Positions 23,733 through 32,170 of a DNA stretch of 40,201 bases are shown piece after piece (position 1 is the first letter of the stretch; every line of letters begins with the position of its first letter). This DNA is from Sphingobacteriales bacterium 44-15 (GTDB lineage: Bacteria > Bacteroidota > Bacteroidia > Chitinophagales > Chitinophagaceae), in assembly GCA_001899685.1 (NCBI GenBank), contig MKWG01000039.1, positions 1 to 40,201 of the forward strand, read 5' to 3'. The translations under genes and the position numbers were made by a program. Under the pieces are notes generated by a model. That model did not search any database. It was not told where the DNA came from and saw only the letters and a list, made by a program, of their open reading frames with translations.

Positions 23733-24869
23733 ATGTACAAGCTCATTCTTATTTTCATCGGTATGGTTACCTTATTTTCCTGTAAAGAAAAAAAAGAAGA
23801 CGGGCATCAATATATGATCGTAGGCACTTATACTTCAGGTAAAAGCGAAGGCATATATGTATATGATTTTAACAGCGCCGATGGCACCTACAAAGAGCTC
23901 AGCCATGTAAAGACTTCTAATCCTTCGTATATAGCGGTTTCGCCGGATGAGAAATATGTTTTTGCAGTAAATGAAAACTCAAATAATGATAACGGCGGAG
24001 AGGTAAGCTCTTTTTCCTTTGATAAAACGACGGGCGCCCTCACAGCCCTCAACAAACAATTAACAGGAGGGGATAGTCCCTGCTATGTAGATGTAGATCA
24101 TACCGGCAAATGGATATTTGTTGCCAATTACAGCAGCGGCACGCTTTCTGTATTGCCTGTAGATGCCAATGGGATGATCAGGAAAGCAACCGCTATCATA
24201 AAGCATGAAGGTAGCGGCGTGAACAAAGCACGCCAGGAAAAGCCGCATGTGCATTGCACTTATATTTCCGACGACAATAAATGGCTTTTTGTGTCGGATC
24301 TCGGCATAGACAAAATAATGGTATATGCTTTTGATGCCTCCAACGGCTCGCTCACTCCCGCTCCACAGCCTTTTTTTGTGAAGATACCGGATGGCGGGGG
24401 ACCGCGACATATTGCGTTTCACCCCAACAAAAAATATGCATACCTGGTAGAAGAAATGGGAGGGGCTGTAGATGTATTCGGCTATAGTGACGGTAAGTTC
24501 GATTCGCTCCAGCATATTGCTTCTGTTGAACCTAATGATACCGGCTTTATCGGCAGCGCAGATATCCACATATCTTCTGACGGTAAATTCCTGTACGCGT
24601 CAAACCGGGGAGGATTTAACACTATTGCGATGTACAGCATCAACCAGGATAACGGCACCCTTCAACTTCTCGGTCATCAGCCTTCGGGGGGCGAAATACC
24701 CCGCGGTTTTTCCATTGATCCTTCAGGCAAATACCTGCTTGCTGCCAACCAGTCGAGCGATGATATTGTGATCTTTGAACGGAATGCCGAGACCGGACTG
24801 CTCAGGGATACGGGCAAACGGATACCTGTGGGCACACCGGTTTGTATTAAATGGATATCGAAGGAATAA
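23733..24869 (+). CDS. Lactonase-family (6-phosphogluconolactonase-like) beta-propeller lipoprotein
   Basis: The 378-residue protein has the lipobox LFSC (Cys17), so it is probably membrane-anchored and outside the cytosol. The body is a seven-bladed propeller of the lactonase/YbhE type: VGTYTSGKSEGIYVYDFN at the start, then repeats of the form NPSYIAVSPDEKYVFAVNE, SPCYVDVDHTGKWIFVANYSSGTLSV, GPRHIAFHPNKKYAYLVEE and IPRGFSIDPSGKYLLAANQ. E. coli Pgl of this fold hydrolyses 6-phosphogluconolactone in the cytosol. A lipoprotein location makes a different, extracytoplasmic lactone more likely here. It begins 3 bases after purC and is likely co-transcribed with it. Confidence 0.85.
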   Translation: MYKLILIFIGMVTLFSCKEKKEDGHQYMIVGTYTSGKSEGIYVYDFNSADGTYKELSHVKTSNPSYIAVSPDEKYVFAVNENSNNDNGGEVSSFSFDKTTGALTALNKQLTGGDSPCYVDVDHTGKWIFVANYSSGTLSVLPVDANGMIRKATAIIKHEGSGVNKARQEKPHVHCTYISDDNKWLFVSDLGIDKIMVYAFDASNGSLTPAPQPFFVKIPDGGGPRHIAFHPNKKYAYLVEEMGGAVDVFGYSDGKFDSLQHIASVEPNDTGFIGSADIHISSDGKFLYASNRGGFNTIAMYSINQDNGTLQLLGHQPSGGEIPRGFSIDPSGKYLLAANQSSDDIVIFERNAETGLLRDTGKRIPVGTPVCIKWISKE

Positions 24870-24996
24870 AGCATTGCTGCCGGCAGCAGGCTGAAAGATG
24901 TTTTTGGGGCGCTGTTGAAGCAGGTGCGACAGGTGTTTTCCGAAAGCCATATTTTACTTTCATCCTGACAGTTAATTTGTTTGTCGACACATTTTT

Positions 24997-25012
24997 TTAA
25001 TAAGCTTATTAA
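24997..25012. promoter_or_regulatory. 16-bp perfect palindrome before the LytS-type kinase
   Basis: TTAATAAGCTTATTAA is a perfect palindrome ending 16 bases before the kinase ATG. A dimeric regulator could bind it. A second short palindrome, TGCTGCCGGCAGCA, lies at 24875-24888 just after the lactonase stop. No clear promoter consensus was found in this gap. Confidence 0.4.
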
Positions 25013-25028
25013 TGTGTTTATTGCATAA

Positions 25029-26144
25029 ATGTACAGGCGGTCTTTCAGAATAGCTGCGCATATTATTGGCTGGGTACTCTTTTTTACCCTTGTTATAGGG
25101 TTTGTTTTCAGGAGATCAAACGCCGGGGATATAGCTGCTTTTGTTTTGTCGCTATCTTTTTTGCGATTCGCGCTTCTTTTCATTGCTCTTTTCTATCTCA
25201 ACCTGTATGTACTGGCCCCGGGACTGTTTTTACAGCGAAAATATATCTTATATCTCATTTGTTGCCTGCTGCTGTTTGCTGGTATATTTTATTTGAAGCC
25301 TTACGAAAGAGTGTTGGGATTTCATCGTCCGGGCACAGAAGAAAAACGGGGTCCGGGGGCGAGGGAAAGAGACAAGCCACCACCAGAGCCTGAGAATGAT
25401 AGCCATGACAGAAGACCGCGGGAGCCGGGTCCCGGAGCAAGGAAAGGTGATCTGCATGTTGATATTACCAGCGTTATTCTTTTTATTGCATGTATGTCGG
25501 TGAGCAGTGGATTGTGCATAACAAAACGGTGGAGAATAACAGAGCAACGGGCTGTGAAGGCAGAAGCGGACAAAGCGAATGCGGAACTTTCATTTTTAAA
25601 AACACAGATCAACCCTCATTTCTTATTTAATACGCTCAACAATATTTATTTATTGGCTGTTGTAAAAAGCGATAATACGGCGTCCAGTATTTTGAAATTA
25701 TCCAATATGATGCGCTATTTTACTGATGAAGTGCATGAAGATTTTGTAACACTGGAAGACGAGGTAGATTGTATGAAAGACTATATTGATCTGCAATCGT
25801 TGCGATTAGGCAGCTCAACCAAAGTTAATTTTACTATTGAAGGCAGGGTACAGGACAGGAAGATAGCTCCCCTGGTTTTGATGACCTTTGTCGAAAACGC
25901 GTTTAAACATGGTGTGAGCAAACATGAGCAGTCTTTTATAGATATTCAATTGAACGTGAATGATAGCCATATTAAATTTACGTGCAGCAACAGGCTGTTT
26001 GCTAATAATAAAAATGCGGAGCGCACGGGCATAGGGCTGACGAATGTGCAGCAGCGGCTGGATTATTTGTATCCCGACAGGTACAGGTTATCAATGAATA
26101 CAGATAATGGAAATTATACCGTTAACTTATTAATACAGTTATAG
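25029..26144 (+). CDS. LytS-type sensor histidine kinase
   Basis: The 371-residue inner-membrane kinase has four predicted membrane segments (about 8-27, 36-64, 72-89, 146-164), then a coiled linker and a His_kinase (LytS/YehU class) domain with KTQINPHFLFNTLNN; the phosphorylated His is about 197. The C-terminal ATPase part has VLMTFVENAFKHGVS (N box) and TGIGLTNVQQRLDYLY (G box). Between the third and fourth membrane segments is a loop of about 55 residues, unusually rich in Pro, Arg, Gly, Glu and Asp (residues 92-145), predicted to face the periplasm. The LytTR regulator gene begins 5 bases after its stop. The signal is unknown. Confidence 0.9.
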   Translation: MYRRSFRIAAHIIGWVLFFTLVIGFVFRRSNAGDIAAFVLSLSFLRFALLFIALFYLNLYVLAPGLFLQRKYILYLICCLLLFAGIFYLKPYERVLGFHRPGTEEKRGPGARERDKPPPEPENDSHDRRPREPGPGARKGDLHVDITSVILFIACMSVSSGLCITKRWRITEQRAVKAEADKANAELSFLKTQINPHFLFNTLNNIYLLAVVKSDNTASSILKLSNMMRYFTDEVHEDFVTLEDEVDCMKDYIDLQSLRLGSSTKVNFTIEGRVQDRKIAPLVLMTFVENAFKHGVSKHEQSFIDIQLNVNDSHIKFTCSNRLFANNKNAERTGIGLTNVQQRLDYLYPDRYRLSMNTDNGNYTVNLLIQL

Positions 26145-26149
26145 GCAAA

Positions 26150-26848
26150 ATGCAGCTACGATGTGTTGCCATAGATGATGAACCGCTGAGTCTCCTGCTC
26201 ATAAAGGAATGGATATCCAAATTCCCGGAGCTGAAGCTTATTGAAACTTTTGAAGACGCTATTTCCGGAGCTGAATTCATCAGGCATACTCCCGTTGATC
26301 TTCTTTTTATAGATATACAGATGCCGGATATCACAGGGCTTGATATTGTGCGTTCGCTTGAGGAAAGACCCATGGTAATTTTTACTACTGCGCATAAAAA
26401 ATTCGCCCTTGAAGGCTTTGAGCTCGATGCCATTGATTACCTGCTGAAGCCTATTGCCCTTGAACGCTTTACAAAAGCTGTTACCAAAGCAATAGAGTAC
26501 GATGCATTTAAAAAAAGCAGGAATGAAACCCCGCCTGAAAACCTTTTTGTTTATTCAGAATACCGCCTGATCAGGATCGGCATTGACGATATTATATTCA
26601 TAGAGAGCCTGCAGGATTATATTAAGATACACCTGGCGGATAAAAAGGAAATCATGACCCTGATGCCACTGAAAAAAGTCCTGGAAAAGCTGCCTGGAAC
26701 GAGGTTTAAAAGAATACACAGAAGCTATGTGGTGGCTGTGAATAAAGTGGCTTCTGTCATAAGCCGTAAGGTACAGCTTGTTAATGGAACGGAGCTTCCT
26801 TTAAGCAATTCATACCTTGATTTTCTCGAAACCTGGAGAAACCCCTGA
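26150..26848 (+). CDS. LytTR-family response regulator
   Basis: The 232-residue regulator has an N-terminal receiver domain (Asp9/Asp10 pocket, phosphorylation site Asp55 in LLFIDIQMPD, Thr80 and Lys100 in YLLKPI). A C-terminal LytTR DNA-binding domain covers about 130-230 (FIESLQDYIKIHL, RIHRSYVVAVNKV, LPLSNSYLDFL). It forms a two-component system with the kinase 5 bases upstream. LytTR proteins usually bind pairs of direct repeats near promoters; the targets are not evident here. It is the last gene of the unit; 190 bases without a recognised gene separate it from the DUF3500-like gene. Confidence 0.93.
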   Translation: MQLRCVAIDDEPLSLLLIKEWISKFPELKLIETFEDAISGAEFIRHTPVDLLFIDIQMPDITGLDIVRSLEERPMVIFTTAHKKFALEGFELDAIDYLLKPIALERFTKAVTKAIEYDAFKKSRNETPPENLFVYSEYRLIRIGIDDIIFIESLQDYIKIHLADKKEIMTLMPLKKVLEKLPGTRFKRIHRSYVVAVNKVASVISRKVQLVNGTELPLSNSYLDFLETWRNP

Positions 26849-27038
26849 GCTTTATCTCAATTTCATTTATCGGCTCACTTCCCGCAAATAAGTAAGATAA
26901 AATATTGTTAACATAATACTATCTGTAAGATCATCGATTCAATTGCTGTTTTTATCCGGTCATGCTTGGTGCAGGCTATTGTGAGCCCGATGTTTGTAAT
27001 ATGGATCCGATAAACCATACCATCTTTAAAAGAAGTAT

Positions 27039-28457
27039 ATGAATTACAGAAAAATGTATACCCACTTTGTGGTTATTCTACTGGTAGTAGCTGTAGTTGT
27101 TATTGCCTGCAAAAAAAATGATGACACAGACTCATCCGGTTCCGGAAGCGCCTCTGTCAGCACGCTTACCTGCGCTTCTGTTACATACAGCGCTACGGCT
27201 ACGGTAAATGTTGCTTATTCAGGTACTGCTACTGTGCCCTACACAGGAGGGAACGGGGCTACTTATTCTGCCGGAAGCGCTATTTCATCAACCGGGGTCA
27301 CCGGGCTCACCGCTACGCTTGTAGCAAATACCCTGGCCTCGGGAGCCGGAAGTATCGTATATAATATATCAGGTACGCCTGCATCGGCGGGCACAGCTTC
27401 TTTCGCTATCAGCTTTGGCAGCCAGAGCTGCACCTTATCCCTCACTGTAAATTCCGCGTCAACTTCTGCAACAGATTGCAGCAGCCTGACGGGGATTGCC
27501 AAAGTAGTATGCGCCGCTAATAACTTCCTGTCTACGCTTAGCTCAAGTCAACAATCCTCCGTGATCCTTACGCTGAATCTCACCAATGCAAAACGCTGGT
27601 CAAATCTTCCCTGCGCGTTAAGCTGCAGGAACGGCTTGTTGTTCAGCAGCCTTAGCAGCGCCCAGCTGGAAGCGGCAAAAGCAGTAATACAGGCGGCAGC
27701 CGGCACGGCATCCGGCGAAGGATATGATGAGTTTTTAACGATTACTGCTGCAGATGATTACCTGGGGCTTTCTGCAAACGGGTATTCTTCAGGCAACTAT
27801 ATTATAGCTTTCCTGGGAACACCCAGCACTACCGGAAAATGGATGCTGCAATATGGGGGCCATCATTTCGCGGCAAATATCACCTATGATGCAGGTAAAG
27901 TAGTAAGCATTACACCTTTGCATGAAGGGGTTGAGCCGCACGGGTCATTTACACTGAATGGCACTATTTATCCGTCTCCCCTGGCCTCAGAATTAGAGGT
28001 AATGCAGAATATGCTCGGTGCCTTATCCAGCACGGAATTATCGGGGGCGAAAATTTCAGGATCTTTTTCTGATGTATTAATGGTGCCCGGCTCCACTACC
28101 AACACCTTCCCCTCTACCAAGCAGGGCATTAAGGTAGGGACGCTCAGCGCTGATGTGCAGGCAAAAGTAAAAGCCGCTATAGCTGCATGGGTAAATGATG
28201 TGGACGATTCCTCAGCCACAGCTTACCTGGCAACTTATGAGAGCGAGCTGGCGAACACTTATATTTGCTATGCCAGCAACACCTCGGCAAAAGCCGGTGA
28301 CGCCTCATCCTTTTTTACTTCCAATACAGATTATGTTCGTATTGACGGACCAAGTGTATGGATTGAATTTATTTGCCAGAATGGTGTGGTGATCTCCAAT
28401 CAGATACATTATCACACTGTTATGAGGGATCATAATCGTGATTATATCGGTTTATAA
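27039..28457 (+). CDS. DUF3500-like lipoprotein with Ser/Thr/Ala-rich N-terminal region
   Basis: The 472-residue protein has a lipobox VIAC (Cys24). Residues 30-145 are a low-complexity Ser/Thr/Gly/Ala-rich region with repeated CTLS/SATVNVAYSGTATV-like strands, probably an Ig-like or linker module. The C-terminal two thirds look like DUF3500 (function unknown), with conserved His sites: GGHHFAANITYD (near 274), HEGVEPHG (near 295), and HYHTVMRDHNRDY at the end. The His clusters suggest metal binding. It is followed after 2 bases by the HupE/UreJ-type membrane protein and then by a TonB-dependent receptor, so a role in surface capture or maturation of a metal or metal complex is plausible. That role is an inference. 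Confidence 0.82.
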   Translation: MNYRKMYTHFVVILLVVAVVVIACKKNDDTDSSGSGSASVSTLTCASVTYSATATVNVAYSGTATVPYTGGNGATYSAGSAISSTGVTGLTATLVANTLASGAGSIVYNISGTPASAGTASFAISFGSQSCTLSLTVNSASTSATDCSSLTGIAKVVCAANNFLSTLSSSQQSSVILTLNLTNAKRWSNLPCALSCRNGLLFSSLSSAQLEAAKAVIQAAAGTASGEGYDEFLTITAADDYLGLSANGYSSGNYIIAFLGTPSTTGKWMLQYGGHHFAANITYDAGKVVSITPLHEGVEPHGSFTLNGTIYPSPLASELEVMQNMLGALSSTELSGAKISGSFSDVLMVPGSTTNTFPSTKQGIKVGTLSADVQAKVKAAIAAWVNDVDDSSATAYLATYESELANTYICYASNTSAKAGDASSFFTSNTDYVRIDGPSVWIEFICQNGVVISNQIHYHTVMRDHNRDYIGL

Positions 28458-28459
28458 TA

Positions 28460-29836
28460 ATGCATACCGGCATGATACATAATCATTCCCTTACCAGCCG
28501 GCCGGTGAATAACCGGCGGCTGGTTTTGATTTTTCTTGCAGCGGGGTTACTGTTTTCCTTCACAGGACGGCTATATGCTCACCAGGCGCCTACCACTATC
28601 GCCCTGCTGGATATCAGTCCGGGTAAAGCAAATCTTGAATTGCAATTGCCCATACCCGAGCTGGAGCTGGCTTTCGGGAACGATATCAGCAAAGATCCGG
28701 CAACTATCATTGATCGTTTCGGGCCGCAGCTAAAAGAATATCTCAAAGCTCATATTCACGCCTACACGAAAAGGGACGCTCCCTGGCAGGTGGAAGTGAG
28801 CAGCTTGCGCATGGATAAAGGCTATTATCCCGAAAACGGATTTCCTTATTGGGAATTGATCGCTGAAGTGGAAATGAAACCCAATGCCGGGGAAAGCACA
28901 CGTAAATTTTTGTTAGACTACGATGTGATCATGCACCAGGTGATCAATCATCTGGCATTTGTATCTGTGCGTAACGACTGGGAAGCAGGCACAACAGATG
29001 GACCACCTGCAGAAATGGGAGTTATTTCATGGAATTTGAAAGACAATGTGATCTATCCGCTCGAAATCAATCTCTCAAAAAAAGGAAGCTGGTTTACAGG
29101 CTTTAGAAGCATGGTAGGTTTGGGGATGAAGCATATTAAAGAAGGCACCGATCACCTGCTGTTCCTGCTGGTATTGCTGTTGCCTTCTATGTTGTTGATG
29201 AATGGAAAACGTTGGGGCGCTTTTGGAGGTACACGGTACAGCGTTGGCCGGTTGTTTAAAATCGTTACGGCATTTACTATCGGTCATTCTATCACATTAC
29301 TGATCGGGTCATTAGGATGGTTACATATTTCCCCGCAACCCATTGAAGTGCTGATCGCGGTGTCTATTTTGATCTCTGCCATTCATGCGGTTACTCCTGT
29401 ATTTTATGGTAAGGAAACTTTTCTTGCCGGTGGTTTTGGGTTAATTCATGGAATGGCCTTTGCCTCAGTATTGAGTGATCTGCACCTTGCTCCCGGCCCT
29501 ATGGCTTTAACTATATTGGGTTTTAATACAGGCATTGAGCTCATGCAGTTGTTGGTAGTGCTGCTCATCGTCCCCTGGTTGATCATATTGAGTAAAACAT
29601 GTTTATATGACTCCGTTAGAATAACAGGCGCAGCTTTAGCTGCAGTTGCCGCCCTGGGCTGGATATTAGAACGACTTTCAGGGAAAGCAAATTTTATCAG
29701 CCGGTTTATTCAAAACAACGCCATACTTTTATACTGGCTTATTCCGGCTTTGGCTGTGTTTTCTGTTGTTGGTTATTGTTTTTTTAAAGTGAAAAAGCAA
29801 AAGTCTTTTTCTGTATTGAAAGCAATTGCCCGATGA
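28460..29836 (+). CDS. HupE/UreJ-type membrane protein with extracytoplasmic N-terminal domain
   Basis: The 458-residue protein has an N-terminal signal/anchor (about 20-40), a soluble domain at 42-210, and a HupE/UreJ_2-like membrane domain from about 212. The core motifs are visible: GMKHIKEGTDHLLFLL (His225, Asp231, His232), FTIGHSITLLIGSLG (His276), IEVLIAVSILISAIHA (Glu296, His309), GFGLIHGMAFASVL (His330) and FNTGIELMQLL (Glu360). HupE/UreJ proteins are linked to nickel or cobalt uptake for hydrogenase or urease. No hydrogenase or urease gene is in this window, so the metal is not identified. It sits between the DUF3500-like lipoprotein (2-base gap) and the TonB-dependent receptor (16-base gap), pointing to a shared job. 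Confidence 0.88.
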   Translation: MHTGMIHNHSLTSRPVNNRRLVLIFLAAGLLFSFTGRLYAHQAPTTIALLDISPGKANLELQLPIPELELAFGNDISKDPATIIDRFGPQLKEYLKAHIHAYTKRDAPWQVEVSSLRMDKGYYPENGFPYWELIAEVEMKPNAGESTRKFLLDYDVIMHQVINHLAFVSVRNDWEAGTTDGPPAEMGVISWNLKDNVIYPLEINLSKKGSWFTGFRSMVGLGMKHIKEGTDHLLFLLVLLLPSMLLMNGKRWGAFGGTRYSVGRLFKIVTAFTIGHSITLLIGSLGWLHISPQPIEVLIAVSILISAIHAVTPVFYGKETFLAGGFGLIHGMAFASVLSDLHLAPGPMALTILGFNTGIELMQLLVVLLIVPWLIILSKTCLYDSVRITGAALAAVAALGWILERLSGKANFISRFIQNNAILLYWLIPALAVFSVVGYCFFKVKKQKSFSVLKAIAR

Positions 29837-29852
29837 TCCTCTTTCTTTTACC

Positions 29853-32069
29853 ATGAAAATCTACATATTGATATGCTCAGCGTTTTTTTGTTCTGTAAGC
29901 GTGTCAGCGCAAACGGCAAAAGGACGTGTAATAGATGAATTATCGAAACCCCTGGAAGGCGCTTATATAGCAAACCTTCGTTCAGGCACGCATGCACACG
30001 TGGATGAGACCGGTTTTTTCATCATTGCCAATACTGCTCCCGGCGACAGTATCATTGTCAGTCATATTGGTTACCAAAGCAGGATACTACGATATGAGGA
30101 CAGTAGTTTTAATCCTGTAAAACTATTTCTTTCGCCATTTGAGCTGAGCGAAGTCGTCATTAATTCCGGCATAAGGCATTTGAATATCATTTCTTCCATT
30201 GACCTGAATACGTCGCCTGTTAATTCATCGCAGGAGCTTTTACGGAAAGTGCCGGGCTTGTTTATTGGTCAGCATGCAGGTGGAGGGAAGGCGGAACAAA
30301 TCTTCCTGCGTGGTTTTGATTGTGATCACGGCACCGATATTAACATATCTGTAGATGGTATGCCGGTAAATATGGTAAGTCATGCTCACGGGCAGGGATA
30401 TGCTGACCTTCATTTTCTGATCCCTGAAACAGTAGATAAAATTGACTTTGACAAAGGACCCTATTTTGCCGACAAAGGCAATCTGGCTACGGCGGGATAT
30501 GTGGCTTTTAAAACCAAAGAAAGACTGGAGAGCAGCTCTGTTTCACTGGAAGCGGGGCGTTTTAACACATTCAGGGTTTTGGGTCTCCTGGATGTACTGA
30601 ATACTGATCATCAATCGGCCTACATTGCATCGGAGCTGTATATGACGAATGGTCCGTTTATAGCCCCGCAAAATTTTAAGCGCATCAACCTGATGGGTAA
30701 ATATACTGCCTGGCTGACCAATAATGATAAGCTTTCATTTAGCCTCTCACATTTCGCCGGCAAATGGAATGCAAGCGGGCAGATACCACAACGTGCAGTT
30801 GACGAAGGATTGATCACCCGTTTTGGTTCAATAGATAGTACAGAAGGCGGCCATACTTCAAGAACCAATGTGAACCTGCAATATATTCATCATGTTAATC
30901 CCTATACTTTTATAAAGAATACCGCTTATTACAGCCACTACAATTTTGAGCTGTATTCTAATTTCACTTTCTGGCTGAACGATCCTGTTAACGGCGACCA
31001 GATCAGGCAAAAGGAAGGCCGTAATACGACAGGCTTTGAAACTGAGCTGAACAAGTCCCTGCTCATCGGCAATGCGACAGTTACAATGCAGGCTGCTGCC
31101 GGGTTCCGCTCAGATGCAGTGCATAATATAGAATTATCGCATACGGTTGACCGTAAGACAACATTGCAAAATATAATGCTGGGCGATATTGATGAGACAA
31201 ATATATACAGTTATATCAATACGGAGTTCAGGACTGGTAAATGGCTGATCAACCCGGCTATACGGTTTGATCATCTTCAGTTTAATTATGAAGACCGGTT
31301 GGCTGCAGGCTTCAGTACGCAATCGCAATCTACATCTATTATAAGCCCCAAGCTGAATTTCCTGTATGCTCAAAGTAAGGATCTTCAATATTTTATCAAG
31401 CTGGGTAAAGGCTTTCACAGTAATGATACGCGGGTAGTCGTTGCACAATCGGGCAGGCAGATCCTTCCTGCTGCTTATGGCGCTGATATCGGGTTGATAT
31501 GGAAGCCCCTGCCAAGAGTGGTGGTAAATACAGCGCTTTGGTATTTATATCTTCAACAGGAATTTGTATATGTGGGGGATGAAGGGGTAGTTGAGCCCGG
31601 CGGAAGAACAGCAAGGAAAGGTATAGATATTGGATTACGCTGGCAGTTGAACAACTGGCTGTTTTTTAATGGTGATCTTACATATACCCACGGCAGAAGT
31701 CTCGACGATCCCAAAGGAGAGAACTATATTCCTCTCGCTCCCATCACCACATTTACCGGTGGTTTTAGCGTAAAAGACAAATCAGGATTTTCCGGAAGCA
31801 TAAAAAGCAGGTGTATAGGCGACAGACCTGCAAATGAAGATAACAGCATCGCCGCGAAAGGATATTTTGTTACCGATATGAATATAAATTATCAATGGCA
31901 CAATATCCGTTTTGGTATCATCACTGAAAATATATTCAATGCCCGGTGGAATGAAACACAGTTCGCAACTACTTCCCGTTTGTATAATGAACCTCAGGCA
32001 GTAACGGAAATTCATTTTACTCCCGGAACACCTTTTAATATCAGGGCTGCTGTCACTTTTTCGTTTTAG
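29853..32069 (+). CDS. TonB-dependent receptor with His-rich plug
   Basis: The start is at ATG 29853 (738 residues), where a signal peptide ending SVSAQ begins; the frame continues nine codons upstream only through a TTG. A carboxypeptidase-regulatory-like domain covers about 21-95. The plug (about 105-220) contains five His in motifs HAGGGKAEQ, DCDHGTD and VSHAHGQGYADLH (His 141, 159, 177, 179, 187), then a beta-barrel to the C-terminus ending in a typical aromatic residue (Phe). The receptor should import a ligand across the outer membrane with TonB energy. The His-rich plug and the HupE/UreJ neighbour suggest a metal or metal complex. It is convergent with the second receptor gene; a hairpin lies between them. 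Confidence 0.9.
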   Translation: MKIYILICSAFFCSVSVSAQTAKGRVIDELSKPLEGAYIANLRSGTHAHVDETGFFIIANTAPGDSIIVSHIGYQSRILRYEDSSFNPVKLFLSPFELSEVVINSGIRHLNIISSIDLNTSPVNSSQELLRKVPGLFIGQHAGGGKAEQIFLRGFDCDHGTDINISVDGMPVNMVSHAHGQGYADLHFLIPETVDKIDFDKGPYFADKGNLATAGYVAFKTKERLESSSVSLEAGRFNTFRVLGLLDVLNTDHQSAYIASELYMTNGPFIAPQNFKRINLMGKYTAWLTNNDKLSFSLSHFAGKWNASGQIPQRAVDEGLITRFGSIDSTEGGHTSRTNVNLQYIHHVNPYTFIKNTAYYSHYNFELYSNFTFWLNDPVNGDQIRQKEGRNTTGFETELNKSLLIGNATVTMQAAAGFRSDAVHNIELSHTVDRKTTLQNIMLGDIDETNIYSYINTEFRTGKWLINPAIRFDHLQFNYEDRLAAGFSTQSQSTSIISPKLNFLYAQSKDLQYFIKLGKGFHSNDTRVVVAQSGRQILPAAYGADIGLIWKPLPRVVVNTALWYLYLQQEFVYVGDEGVVEPGGRTARKGIDIGLRWQLNNWLFFNGDLTYTHGRSLDDPKGENYIPLAPITTFTGGFSVKDKSGFSGSIKSRCIGDRPANEDNSIAAKGYFVTDMNINYQWHNIRFGIITENIFNARWNETQFATTSRLYNEPQAVTEIHFTPGTPFNIRAAVTFSF

Positions 32070-32090
32070 GGGGAGGGTGTAAGGTGTTGG

Positions 32091-32135
32091 GCAGTTACAG
32101 GTTGCAGGTTACAGGTTGTGGTAACCTGTAACTGC
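32091..32135. terminator. Hairpin between two convergent TonB-dependent receptor genes
   Basis: A perfect 13-bp stem, GCAGTTACAGGTT at 32091-32103 with AACCTGTAACTGC at 32123-32135, has a loop that repeats GGTTACAGGTT. There is no strong T-run, but CTTTCACCTTTCACGTCTCAC follows at 32139-32160 (dispersed repeat family). The position between convergent genes supports a two-way terminator. Confidence 0.5.
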
Positions 32136-32170
32136 TTCTTTCACCTTTCACGTCTCACATTGGCGCCACG

